DNA of 64,000 bases from Pyrus communis (taxonomy: Eukaryota; Streptophyta; Magnoliopsida; Rosales; Rosaceae), in the NCBI RefSeq assembly GCF_963583255.1, contig NC_084803.1, forward strand, positions 16,875,428 through 16,939,427. Direction: 5' to 3'. The notes under the pieces are model-generated. The model saw only the letters and a list, made by a program, of their open reading frames with translations, was not told the DNA's origin and did not search any database. The position numbers were made by a program, and so were the translations under genes. Shown here one piece after another: positions 48,911 through 59,655 of this stretch; position 1 is the first letter of the stretch, and every line of letters starts with the position of its first letter.

Positions 48911-49305
48911 TGCGGATTAGTTTACACGACGACATATCTAGTTATGGAATGTTTTCTGAGACGAAGACCTTTTGTTGCCTAAATTTAGTACAATGAAGAT
49001 GTGTCATCGCGTTAAACTTTCACAATGGAGAAGTTTCGTTGCCTAAATTTTAGTGCAACGAAATATTTTTTCGCGATAAGTTTGCGTGACAAAATTTTTG
49101 TCATGTTTCTGACCTAAATTTCGGCGGATAAACACTATTGCACAACGAAGCTTGATATTTCGTCGCGAAAATGTTTACGCTTGAATTTTGCCTAAGTACA
49201 CAAGAGTGACAAAATTTCTGCCGCCTAAAGTTTTACATGAAGGATTTTCACTTTGTGCAACAAATGGTCTTTCGTCGGGAAAACACCTTTTTTATGATAA
49301 TGGTG

Positions 49306-50457
49306 CTAGAGAAATGTTTATGCTACTGCGAATTTAGCATAAGTAATTTAATCGATAATTTAAATTCACACATAAGTAATTTGTATATATATGTTGCATC
49401 TGAAAAGAACATTTCTTCGCAGGCATAGCTTACACTGAATCTTTATATATAAAGCCAACAACCCCTTTTGGGGTCATAAGCTTCACCAAAATGTTTTGGA
49501 CAAAAATGCCTCCAAAACAAAAAATGTCAAAAGCAACCCAAAATAATGCATAGGTATTTTCGTCATTTTAAAAGTATTTTTTAATAATTAATTCTTTTTG
49601 TACATTTTTTTAATTAGTATCTCACAATAGGCTAGTAATAATGTGATTCAATCAATTGTTTATTAAATATTATTTTCTCTATTTTTAAATACATTCAAAA
49701 CATCTTAATAGGCGTGTAATGCCGGTTATAAAAATGTCTTTCACACGCGCATAATAATATGATTAAATTAGTTGTTAAATGATTGTTATTATTTGTTTTT
49801 TAACAATTGATATTATCTACACTAAGAGGGATGAGGTGGGCTTAGCCTCACAATGGGCTAGCAATAATGTGATTCAGTTAGTTGTTTATTAAATATTATT
49901 TTCTCTATTTTAATGTAAATTCAATATAATGTAAATGAAAATTGAAAGACCGATTTTATTATATGAATTCAGCTGCTTTAATTGATTTGTGAGGAGTTTT
50001 TTTCTAGCATGATCTAAGATTATTCATTTACTTCAAATATTTGATTTTTTTATTATTAATTTACGCATATAAATATATTTAAAACGTGTAAATCGCGTGT
50101 AAAATATATAATTAGCTGATCAAGTCCCTCAGATGATAACCTCATAAATGCCACAAAAATCTAGATATTATGTTCGACTTGATTTTGTTGAGATCAGTTG
50201 ATAAATATATGTATTATATTATATATATGATTGGTTGAGAGAGACTTTTGGAAAAGTGGCGATGGAATCTGTACTCATGTAGAGTACCAGCACTGGTCCT
50301 TGCATTCAAAATTTAATTAAATCATAATTTGCAGATAGATATATATTTGGAATCTTTATCACCTTATCTCAAGTCTACGTCCATCAAAGCAATATGCACG
50401 CCTGTGGATTCCTTTTTCTTTGACCCTTGGATTGTTGCATCTCCATCAGCTTTTTTT
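49306..50457. other. Spacer with a 65-bp direct repeat
   Basis: ctcacaataggctagtaataatgtgattc (about 49622) and ctcacaatgggctagcaataatgtgattc (about 49851) begin two near-identical stretches of about 65 bases in the same orientation. Nothing else recognised. Confidence 0.5.
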
Positions 50458-50853
50458 AGAGCATATTCAAAGAAGATGTCAAAATGTCTAAATCAGTAAT
50501 AACGTTAATAAAAAATATCATTAATATTTTCCAACCGGGAAGTTAAATCTGATGTAGCATGACATAAAATGACATATCTCTCATTTGCTGCCAAATTTGA
50601 CAGCACCTTCAGATTTTTTTAATTAATTATTAAAGGATTTTTATTAGTTTTTTTTATTGGTTTCAAGCATTATCCTTTTATTTCTTTTCATTCCCAATGC
50701 AAAGAAAATACAAATGAATTTTTATTTTATGTTTAAAATTTGGTATATCAGTTGGAGAGTAAAACTTATTTAAAAGATGTCAAAGTACCACGTAAGCCTT
50801 CAAATTTAAATTTTAGGTTTAAAATTTAACATCTCCTTTGTAGATGGTCTTAG
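50458..50853. mobile_element. MITE-like element next to Cassandra
   Basis: The left end agagcatattcaaagaagatgtca and the right end aacatctcctttgtagatggtctta are imperfect complements. The length is about 396 bp, AT-rich and non-coding. Cassandra has inserted exactly at its right tip. Confidence 0.55.
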
Positions 50854-51492
50854 TATGACATCCCACATCGCCCAGGGGAGTAATCCTTAAATATATATTC
50901 TCATCCCTACCTAACACGAGGCCTTTTGAGAGCTCACTGGCTTCGGGTTCCGTAGGAACTTCGAAGTTAAGCGAGAAGGGGGCTAGAGCAATCCCATGAT
51001 GGGTGATCCACTGGGAAGTTGCTCGTGAGTTCCCAAAAACAAAACCATGAGGGAATGGTAAGCCCAAAGCGGACAATATCGTGCTACGGTGGTGGAGCGG
51101 GTCCGGGAAGTGATCTGCCCTGGGCCGGGATGTGACAATTTGGTATCAGAGCCTAACCCTGGTCGGGTGTGTGCCGACAAGGACGTCGGGCCCCTAAGAG
51201 GGGTGGATTATGACATCCCACATCGCCCAGGGGAGTGATCCTTAAATATATATTCTCATCCCTACCTAGCACAAGGCATTTTGAGAGCTCACTGGCTTCA
51301 GGTTCCGTAGGAACTCCGAAGTTAAGCGAGAAGGGGGCTAGAGCAATCCCATGATGGGTGACCCACTGGGAAGTTGCTCGTGAGTTCCCAAAAACAAAAC
51401 CGTGAGGGAATGGTAAGCCCAAAGCGGACAATATCGTGCTACGGTGGTGGAGCGGGCTTGGGAAGTGATCCGCCCCAGGCCGGGATGTGACA
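50854..51492 (+). mobile_element. Cassandra-type TRIM with 5S rRNA-like LTRs
   Basis: Two 284-bp LTRs (50854-51137 and 51209-51492), starting TATGACATCCC and ending GGGATGTGACA. They flank a 71-bp interior with the tRNA-Met primer site tggtatcagagc (51141-51152) and a purine-rich tract (gaggggtgga). A perfect target duplication CTTAG is present (50849-50853 and 51493-51497). Each LTR contains a 5S-like segment: in the left LTR agttaagcg (50965-50973), gatgggtga (50998-51006) and ctgggaagttgctcgtg (51011-51027). These correspond to the A box, intermediate element and C box of the 5S RNA polymerase III promoter. The LTRs differ by eye at about 13 of 284 positions, mostly transitions. Confidence 0.96.
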
Positions 51493-51497
51493 CTTAG

Positions 51498-53284
51498 TGC
51501 TCCATGAATTTTGATGGTGGTTAAATGTTTAATCAGTATATAGAATATAAATGAATATATCTCCATAAACCCTAGATTAGTCAATTTGATTTATTTTTTT
51601 TGCTTTAAGCTGTGCAAGTTGCTCATTAAGGCATCTTATGCTAAGCAAAGCGTAAACATGAAAATTAACAACTTTTTAAGGGGATAAAATTACATAAAAA
51701 TAATCCACTAGGAATTTTTCCAGTGAATTTAGGTTAGCAATTGGTTTCCTAATCATATCAGCAGATTCGTTGAAAAGTATGTGTGTTAGCATATATTAGT
51801 CCCATCATTTCGTCTTTATGACGTGAGGGGCACACTATTTTTCCGTAAGCTAATTAATTTTTCGGCTATGAGTTTAACATGTATGGTACCAAAACAAATG
51901 TATCATAGGGGGTCTCTACAGTACATTTGTCGATACATTTGTTTGATACATGTACAATGATCATGCCATGGTTCGGCATCCGCAAGTATCGCTTGCTGAT
52001 CACATGTTCTATATACATACCCTTGGAGACCACTGTGTATATTTGCATGATATTGTACTACATAATGTGTATTATTATGCTGCTGCATACACGATATGTA
52101 ATATGTATTTCTAGATATATAAGAGTGTGTGTGTGTGTGTATTTATATATAGTGAAAGTTTGACGCGACAAAAGTTTTGTGGTTTGAATAAGTTGACCAA
52201 GATACTACATAATTATTGTGAGGATATATGTTGAGAGGCCTGACTTGATTCATCATGATGCAGCTCATGCTGAGAACTAAGCCGAAAGCTCTTCTAAGTG
52301 ACTCCATATATATATTATCAAAATTTGCTTCTGCAATGGTAGTGTTTGTCGAACCATGCATATATTGGCTTTTTGGAGTTGCTGATTTTGGTTCTGAGGT
52401 GAACCGAGGTTTGATTTCCTCCTGTAGCCAGCCTGCGTGCATGTGTTGATTTGTGGAACCATGAAATTTTTGCTACGACATTGCCGATCGAGTCGGTCGA
52501 CTAGACAACCAGATAGATTCTTTTAATTAGGTATAGAAGCTTTGTTCTGCTAAGCATTAAAAAGATAATAAAGAACGGATTTAGTTATCAACAAATAAAA
52601 AACGAATTTAGTTAAATCTCAACAGTTTTTATAAAAATTAATGTGCGGGAAAATCATTCTTAGGTAAAGTCCGTTTAATGTGGGGTCCTACATTTTTCTT
52701 CAATTTTTATTTTTCTTTGATATTTTCTTCAGAAAACTTTATAAACATGAACTGAAAATCAAAACGTCATTTTCTTGGGCCTCAAAAAGGCCCAAACCCA
52801 TTTATTTATCTTGCACAATCGATGCCTCATTGCTTCAGAGTTCAGAGCATATTTCTGTTTTTGTGGTGTAATATCTACACATTTTGTTTTATTTTTTACG
52901 TACTTTTATTAATTTTTGTTATTTAATTTTTTGTAATTCAGTCAATTAGATAGCCATAAATTAAGATAGTATGTATGAAATAAAAAAAAAAATGTGTAAA
53001 TAACACACTCTAACTGTTTTATACCCAAATCATGAAATTGAAGGGTGAGGTTGACCTCTGTCTTAAAGATAATGCTAGAAACTGTTGCATTTTAATCTTC
53101 TGATTTAAGCTGTTAGACTTGGTTTGTTTTTTTTTTTTTTTTAGTACAATACTTGGTTTAGTCTTTCGAGAAAAACTAAAATATGCAATGGCTTTTGTTA
53201 CAAGTAAACATTTTGGAAATTTGCTGATTCTTTAAAACTAATTTATGTGGCACGTAACATTTATGTAAATTGTAAATAAATTAA
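51498..53284. other. Intergenic region, no gene recognised
   Basis: AT-rich spacer with a short GT microsatellite (about 52124-52140). Only short chance frames were found. Confidence 0.4.
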
Positions 53285-53660
53285 GAATACTGTTAGGCAC
53301 ATCAAATTTTTACACCAAATAATATGTCATCACTTAAATATTTATTTTAATTCAAGTTGAAATTTACATTTATATTATGTAGAATGTATCACATTATTTA
53401 GTACACAAATTTGATACATGAATTTGATGTATGTCACACCACCCATAAATTAATGATGTTGCCTCCAGACATAATGAAACCAAAAAGCTTGGCTACACAC
53501 ACCAAATTCATGCATCCAATCTATATACCAAATAGTGTGCCACATTCTACATCATATAAATTTTTATTATAATTATTAATCAAATCCAACTGTAATTAAA
53601 GTACAATTTAATTGATGTCACATTAGTTAGTGCAAAAATTTAATGTGACAAGCATTATTC
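53285..53660. mobile_element. MITE with long imperfect inverted ends
   Basis: The left arm (gaatactgttaggcacatc, aaatttttacaccaaataat) is complementary over more than 70 bases to the right arm (…gcaaaaatttaatgtgac, aagcattattc). Inner inverted blocks (gtagaatgt / acattctac, gataca…aaatttgat types) continue the fold. It is non-coding, about 376 bp. Confidence 0.65.
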
Positions 53661-54534
53661 TTATTTTGTCACATCAACTGAGATTCAAAATATTATAGTA
53701 ATAAAAAAATTACAACTCAAATAGTAAAGAGTATTTACTGTTGCATTTGAGATGTTATATTGAATTATATATGCCCTTATCAACTACCATTGTATGTACA
53801 TGAAGAAGAAAAAAGCATTCTTTACATGAATTTGTTTCAACTTCAAAAGCATACGTCTGAAAAGAAAGTAAAAATGTAAGTAATGTGAAACCTCGTTAGG
53901 ATTAGATGAAGAAGATTTATAAGCTTTTCAAGACTTGACTGGTGTAGAACAACGATGGCATGAGGTTTGTCTCTCACGTAGGGCTCTAGCCAGTTAATTA
54001 GTCATTTAACGAGTGAGTGATGTAAATGCAAAACATTTAATCCTAATCATATGGTAAATTTTCTTTATTTTTATTTTACGTGTACTTCACTCACTTGTCA
54101 AGTAGTAACGAGAAACACATAAAAAGGTTCACGATGTTATATAAAAGTTCTTCTATATTGTTTCTCGTATATTCCATATTGTTTCTCGTATAAAACAAAC
54201 AGTAATGTCAGTCCGTATTTAGTGTTGATCCACCAGATTAAGAAGATTGGGAAGATTTACCTAAGATAAATATCTAGATAAGAACATTATTAGAAGACTT
54301 TTTTTAACACATCAGGCTCAAATGAGACCGAGTGATTCGAAAAATATAGGTTGGCTTCACATGCTTTTTCCAAGAAGCGGCATATGCATCATCAAATGTC
54401 GTATCGCCCGCAAATCTTGACCATAAATAACTTAATGCATACCAAACTTTCCTACATCAAATGATTGAAAATAATTTACCAACGACTGATCGGAGCACTA
54501 TTTTATTTACTAATTTATGATGCTTCTTTGTGTT
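53661..54534. other. Spacer, no gene recognised
   Basis: AT-rich non-coding sequence. A short phrase ttgtttctcgtat is repeated near 54158-54190. Confidence 0.4.
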
Positions 54535-54539
54535 GTGAT

Positions 54540-55153
54540 TGTTATAATTCCTTTATCCTATATCGGCCAGAAGGTTTGAGAATAAGTCTTTTAAATAGAA
54601 TTACCTCACTTTAACTAACATCGAATCCTTTTATATTAAAACCTCACACCTGATGGCTTGAACAGGTGACCAAGTGGGGACAGTATCAGTGTTGTTGGAG
54701 TGGGCCCATGGCCCATCTACCTAAAATTTAAGATGGTATCAGAGCCAGGGGACGGGCCCGTACTGCCGCGTGAACGGGTGGGTCCCCTTTGACCCCGCGT
54801 GAATGGGTGGCTCCACTTAGGTCAAGAGATGTCATGTGAATGGGTGGGTCCCCATTGGCCCCGCGCTAACAGATGAGCCCCGGCTTGGTTCCACGTGGTT
54901 GCCGATGCGTGGAACTTCACATGTGACCCATAAAATGGGATCTCACATGCGGGGGAATGTTAGAATTCCTTTGTCCCACATCGGCCAGAAGACTTGAGAA
55001 CAAGCCCTTTAAATAGAATTATCCCACTCTAACTAACACCGAGGCTTTTTGTATTAAACCCCACACCTAACGGATTGAGCATGTGGTCAAGTGAGGACAG
55101 TATCAGTGTTGTTAAAGTGAGCCCATGGCCACCTACCTACCTGAAATTTAAAA
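54540..55153 (+). mobile_element. Complete TRIM element
   Basis: LTRs at 54540-54733 (194 bp, TGTTATAATTCC) and 54958-55153 (196 bp, TGTTAGAATTCC). The primer site tggtatcagagcc is at 54734-54746. A purine tract (gcgggggaa) precedes the right LTR. Target duplication GTGAT is perfect (54535-54539 and 55154-55158). The LTR ends have lost the usual CA (…tttaaga, …tttaaaa). The interior holds imperfect repeats of gtgaatgggtgggtcccc and has no coding capacity. Confidence 0.92.
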
Positions 55154-55158
55154 GTGAT

Positions 55159-55862
55159 GAGCCATAAATGTTTCTTAATAAAATTTGGAGTTGAAGGCTG
55201 ATCGTAACAATATTATATATCTTCTATAAACTCTTCTACGCACGCTTCTTTGTGTCGTGATGGGCATAGATGTTCTTAATAAGGACTAGGGTTCAAATTT
55301 TCTTCTCCTTAATTAAGCTTTCAAGTAGATCCTACACGTCCATATTAAAAAAAAAAAAGACCCTACATGTCATTACTAACTTATTCACTTTTAGAGCTTC
55401 CTTTTGCTTTTAGTATAGCTACCCAAATCCAAAGGCCAAAAGCCAAGGAAATCAAAACAAAAATTTGGAGCCAAATCCCTAAGGCATTAAATATATTACA
55501 TCCTCTTTGGATCTTCTCACTGGAGTTCCGAAGAATCAATTAATACCAACCATTCATCAAAGATCATGTAGCTACAATTGAATGCTTTTTATATTTTTAA
55601 AAGTAAAGCAGCTTTGTTTTGCATTAAAAATAAAAAATAAAAAATAAAAATTATGACCACACGATCTTTGATGAACGGTTGTTATTAATTGATTCTGGAG
55701 ATCCCCAATAAGAAGATCCGAAGATGATCTAATTCCTAAATATATATCTTTACTCTGTACGACAACATGGCCATTGGCCGGTCCGGAGATTTGGAGGCAG
55801 GAGTGAGAATTCAAGATGGGGCCCTTCATATATATATTAAGCATTTTTTTATCATACACTAA
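55159..55862. other. Spacer with an internal inverted repeat
   Basis: Near 55500-55570 is gatcttctcac…gaagaatcaattaataccaaccattcatcaaagatcatg, and near 55660-55720 is its near-complement (gatctttgatgaacggttgttattaattgattctggagatc). They form a foldback of about 45-base arms around the poly-A-rich core at 55620-55650. Probably another small MITE. No gene. Confidence 0.45.
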
Positions 55863-55980
55863 GGGCTGGTTTGGTATTGTTGTACTTTGAAAAAAAATTG
55901 TTTCTGCTGTGCTATGAGAATAAGCAGCTGTGAAATAAAGCAGCAGAGTGTTTGGTAAACTTTTTGTAAAAGTGCTTTTG

Positions 55981-55981
55981 G

Positions 55982-56015
<34 letters not shown>
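55981..56015. repeat. Poly-A tract
   Basis: About 34 A residues inside the candidate transposon. Confidence 0.9.
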
Positions 56016-56016
<1 letters not shown>

Positions 56017-56026
56017 CAATATTATA

Positions 56027-56259
56027 GACCTCATTTGGATGTGTTTTCAAAATGACTGAAAGCGTTTTCGGTGACAATGTTTTTGGAACCAATCCTTAGT
56101 AAAAATGCAAATAAATCCTGGAAAATCACTTAAAGTGTTTCCCAGAAGAAGCACATAACTGGTGCTTCTTGCAGAAAGCACTTAAAGTGCTTTTGGAACC
56201 CAAAAACATTTTCTCTAAAAGTGCTTTCATCCATTTTATAAGCACATCCAAACGAGCCC
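56027..56259. mobile_element. Nested MITE of about 233 bp
   Basis: gacctcatttggatgtg (56027-56043) and cacatccaaacgagccc (56243-56259) are imperfect complements. The body is rich in inverted aagtgctttt / aaaagcactt words. On both sides lies tgtttggtaaactttt, suggesting that it split or sits between duplicated subterminal pieces of the outer element. Confidence 0.6.
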
Positions 56260-56537
56260 ATAGTGTTTGGTAAACTTTTATGTAAAACAGTTGTGACTGT
56301 GTGAAATGACCTCCAGAATTCATTAACAAGTCGTCTTCTCCAAAAGCTGTGAAAGTTAACCTCCACCAAACCAGCGTCTGCAACTCCACCCAAAGACTCA
56401 ACCTTTAATCCTAACTTTTCACTCCAACCCCCCACTTTCTCTTTCTAAACGCTTCACCATCAATACCCATATCTTAAATTCTTCAGTTCTCTGACTCATC
56501 TAAGAAAAAGCCATAATCAATCACCTGGTTTCTTTAG

Positions 56538-56992
56538 ATGGGTTCAGATTTGCCACCCATGAAATCCACTCTGATCCCCGCCCATGACGAAGACTCGCCA
56601 GACCAATCAGCGGCACTGCTTTCTTTCAACACTGACTCATCCGCCTCTTCGATCTCATCGTCTTCCCCTTCTCATAAACCGAACACCACTGTCATCTTCA
56701 TCTCTCTCATCCTCACCACCTACGTTGCTCTCTTCGCCGTTGCCGCATTCGCCTTCCTTTTCTTCTCCAACTCACCAAAATCTGCCCCTGTTTACGACTC
56801 CTCATCAGCAAAATCCAAGGCTCGACCTTTGAGATAACTCAATCATCCGGTTGTTCTGTTGGTTTGCTCATATGGGTTTCGATTCGAGTACCAATTCAAG
56901 GCTCTGATACCAAATATTCGCCGCCTCATCACTAATGGGACAGAGGCGGAAGAGGGTCTGATTCCAGTGTTTCCAACTCTAATAGCACATCT
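56538..56992 (+). pseudogene. Truncated nucleotide pyrophosphatase/phosphodiesterase (NPP) fragment
   Basis: Starts with an intact 99-codon frame: a polar, Ser-rich N-terminus and one transmembrane segment (VIFISLILTTYVALFAVAAF, about residues 51-70). It ends at TAA (56835-56837). The same frame continues past the stop with LNHPVVLLV, CSYGFRFEYQFK, PNIRRLITNGTEAEEG and LIPVFPTL, the start of the catalytic domain of plant NPP ectoenzymes. In functional members this reads SSDGF, with Asp as a metal ligand; here Asp is Tyr. Homology stops after FPTL at about 56988, so most of the enzyme, including the nucleophile Thr region, is absent. About 130 bases of likely 5' UTR precede the ATG. Confidence 0.8.
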
Positions 56993-57408
56993 AGTATTAT
57001 ACCCTTTTTGATTGGGTCAAGAGGGAAGTTGGGGTTCGAAAATGGGTTGGAATCAAATAGTATAGGAGTTTTATGTGGCAGGAGGTGGAGGCTTGAGCTA
57101 GGATTGAAGTTTCAAGTCTGGTTCTGCAAGGGTTTTGCGAGAGGGCGTGCAAGAGTGGAAGTGTGAGGAATGCAGGAGAAAGGAGGGCAATGTTGGCAAA
57201 TTGAAAAATTCATTAATGAATTTACTGTTCACCCATGTTTTTCAAATAAGCTGGTTTTTGCAACTTCAGGTTTTCAGCATTTTTTTCATCCTAAACTTTG
57301 AAATAAAGCTAGTTTGGGGTGTTTACCAAACACCAAAAACTCTCCCAACTTTTTTTGATACCCACCTTTTAAAAAAAAAAAAAAATTAACTCAGTACCAA
57401 ACCAAGGC

Positions 57409-59604
57409 TAACTCTAAAAAGTAAAATTTCAATAAAAAATCATCACGAATAAAAATTAATAGTTTCTAGTAGCAAAACTATCAGTTTACAACATTGTAAT
57501 CAACTAAAAACCGAAGGAAGCCGTAAAGAAGCTTTGTTGAACATTATTCCTAAATTAGTCAATTAAAGGGGTGTGGATTTCGCATCTTTACTCAAATTAA
57601 ATTCGATTTAGGTCTAAGCTATAAAATTTCAAGAGGAATTGAAAAAAAATTTATGAGAAAAATAATCATATTTTAGATCAATTTATATTGATTGACTGTC
57701 TTCATTATGTTGTTACTAGAGTAACGACTGTGATTTGATATGGAGCTAGCGCTTCTAATTATAATGAATGCGCTAATTATGGATATACATCTTTCTTGGT
57801 ATATCCAGATATTAGGTAGGAGCATAAACTAAAACATTATAGAGTTACAAAGATAGTTATTAAACACTATCGGATTTCAAAGTAGCACGATCTAATTAAA
57901 AAATCTCACCCAATTGAGCACATTTATCATGTTTTTTTTTGCAATAACGAAATCGCTATAATTAACTGTGTTGAGTTTGCAGCCGTAGAACTCGACAGTT
58001 ACACCTACTTGTTCGGATCAACCGACCCGATCTGCGAATATATTCTACCCATCAACAAATTCCTAGAATTTTAGGCGAAATGGAGAGGCTGGACCTGAAA
58101 AAAGAGTGAACGCGAAACCCGAAAAGGAAAAAATGTTTATCGTGGAAGAGTCCCAGTGTGAAAAAAAAAAATAAAAAAAGTAAAGATCGCGGGCTCCAAG
58201 CATGTTCTCTCCCTTTTTTTTTATTTTTTTATTTTTTTTTTTGGAGGGCCCGGCATTGTACGAGAAAGGATAAAAACATGGGACCGTCACAAACGTGAAC
58301 AATTTATTTGAAATAAATTTATTATCATAATGACAATTCGTACCATATTGAATATGTGTAAAAAATAAGAGGGTGTTAAAAAGCTACCACATAGCGACGA
58401 CCAAATCTTTTTTGCTCAATTGACCGCAATAGAAAAACCAAGGAAAATGGCGGGGGAGTAAACCTCACAAAAGTTGGTGGGAGCGGTAACGTTATTTGTT
58501 ATACAATTATTATTATTATTATTTTGTCAAAAAATATATTTTCTTAAATTAAATGTTAAATTAGTTATTGATGGAATATGAATCTACACCGTAATGCAAA
58601 GATTCAACTCTTTTTCACTGCTGTAATAAAGTCCCTTACTTTGTTATACAATTAATAAGGTTTGAGACCTTTTCTTATTTGGACTTTTTCATTTTACTAA
58701 AAAAAAAAAACATTAGACTTTTCCGTTCTTGTATTGAAGACAGCCCTTTGAAGCCTTCTTAATATGATCTGCGCATTTGAAATTGTCAGCTTCCTTTACT
58801 GCTCACAGCCTTACTGGCTACTATACTTCACAAAGTATGAGAGATATTCTCTCGTACGACCAGTATTCTTATGTCTTTCTAGTCACGTAACGAGAGAGAC
58901 TCTTCATTTACTCGCCCATTCAGAGACAAAGACTCTTTCTCTCTCGCTCTGTCACTGTTAGTGGACGACCGAGAACGCCTGATGCTCGTTGACCGGTATT
59001 TTGCTGCTCTCCCGAGTCTCCTCCCCAGGCTCTACATTATACAAAAACACCACATTATTCCAATTCCAAAACTAGCAGACAAAAGTTGGGGTTTTTTTAA
59101 TTAAAGTATTTTCGTTTTCTAGGGCAAAGACTTGGTTGCCCTTCTTGTGGGGGCATGCAGCAATGCTTTACTTTCTGCAAATTGTAATATTTTATTATTT
59201 CTTTTGATTATTATTATTATTATTTCATTTTCTTTTTTTTTTTCTGGGTCATTTTTGGATATAAAAGCTACTTAATTTGATTGGTGTTAGTTTGGTTGGT
59301 GTGGTTTACCCAAAAGGAATCCAATTCTGGGTTTTGTTTATCTGAATAGTTTGTGCAGACCAAGCGTATGCTATTTTGCTTTCAATTTCTGGGAAGGCTT
59401 CTTAACACTGAAAGAAGCTGAATTCTGCTGGAAATTGGACAACTTTGTGGGGATTTCAAGGTGTTCCTCAGAGGTGAACGGTTTGAAGGTAATATTTGGT
59501 GTGGTATGTGAATTGGGTTGTAGGATTTTCAAAATTTAGCCTTTCTGTCTGGCTGAAGACTGAGGAGGAAGCTTGTCAGCATACTTCTATTTCTGCTTCA
59601 CTGG
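57409..59604. other. Spacer and probable promoter/5' UTR of the U-box gene
   Basis: AT-rich non-coding sequence up to about 58850, then a CT-rich stretch (58900-59040) that may hold the transcription start. The leader exon appears to end at 59604 (ttcactgg before gtgagt). A cag acceptor lies at 60247-60249, giving a 5' UTR intron of about 645 bases. Confidence 0.4.
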
Positions 59605-59655
59605 GTGAGTCCCTTTTTTTATTTCTTCTTTTTGAAGTTAATATTTTGTGTCATA

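Larger units (their letters stand above)
33413..49305 (+). mobile_element. Large decayed CACTA (En/Spm-type) transposon with nested insertions
   Basis: It starts CACTAGTAAAAAAAA at 33413. The next about 1.4 kb carries many copies of gacgaa / ttcgtcg / gcaaa motifs typical of CACTA subterminal regions. The same motif class reappears at 46150-46283 and 48911-49285, the two halves of one right subterminal region split by an LTR element. A degenerate right end is proposed at tgataatggtg (about 49305); it matches the left TIR poorly and no 3-bp target duplication is visible. Between lie a pyrimidine-rich leader (34840-34950), a Ser/Pro-rich N-terminal ORF remnant (35605-35755) and a transposase remnant (40170-40560). 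It is too broken to be autonomous. Confidence 0.6.
55863..57408. mobile_element. Candidate Pack-type DNA transposon carrying an NPP gene fragment
   Basis: The left end gggctggtttggta (55863-55876) and the right end taccaaaccaaggc (57395-57408) are near-perfect complements. Just inside, gtttggtaaac (about 55952) and gtttaccaaac (about 57319) repeat the inversion. Between them lie a long poly-A, a nested MITE (56027-56259) and a captured gene fragment (56401-56992). No transposase. TIR style suggests hAT. An 8-bp target duplication is not obvious. Confidence 0.5.

Noticed and set aside
50920..51030. 5S rRNA gene
   Set aside because: The 5S-like sequence is part of the Cassandra LTR, is repeated in both LTRs and is diverged from true 5S. 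It is not an rRNA locus.
50819..51584. Two similar minus frames (85 and 143 codons) repeated in tandem
   Set aside because: They are antisense translations of the two Cassandra LTRs, which are non-coding.
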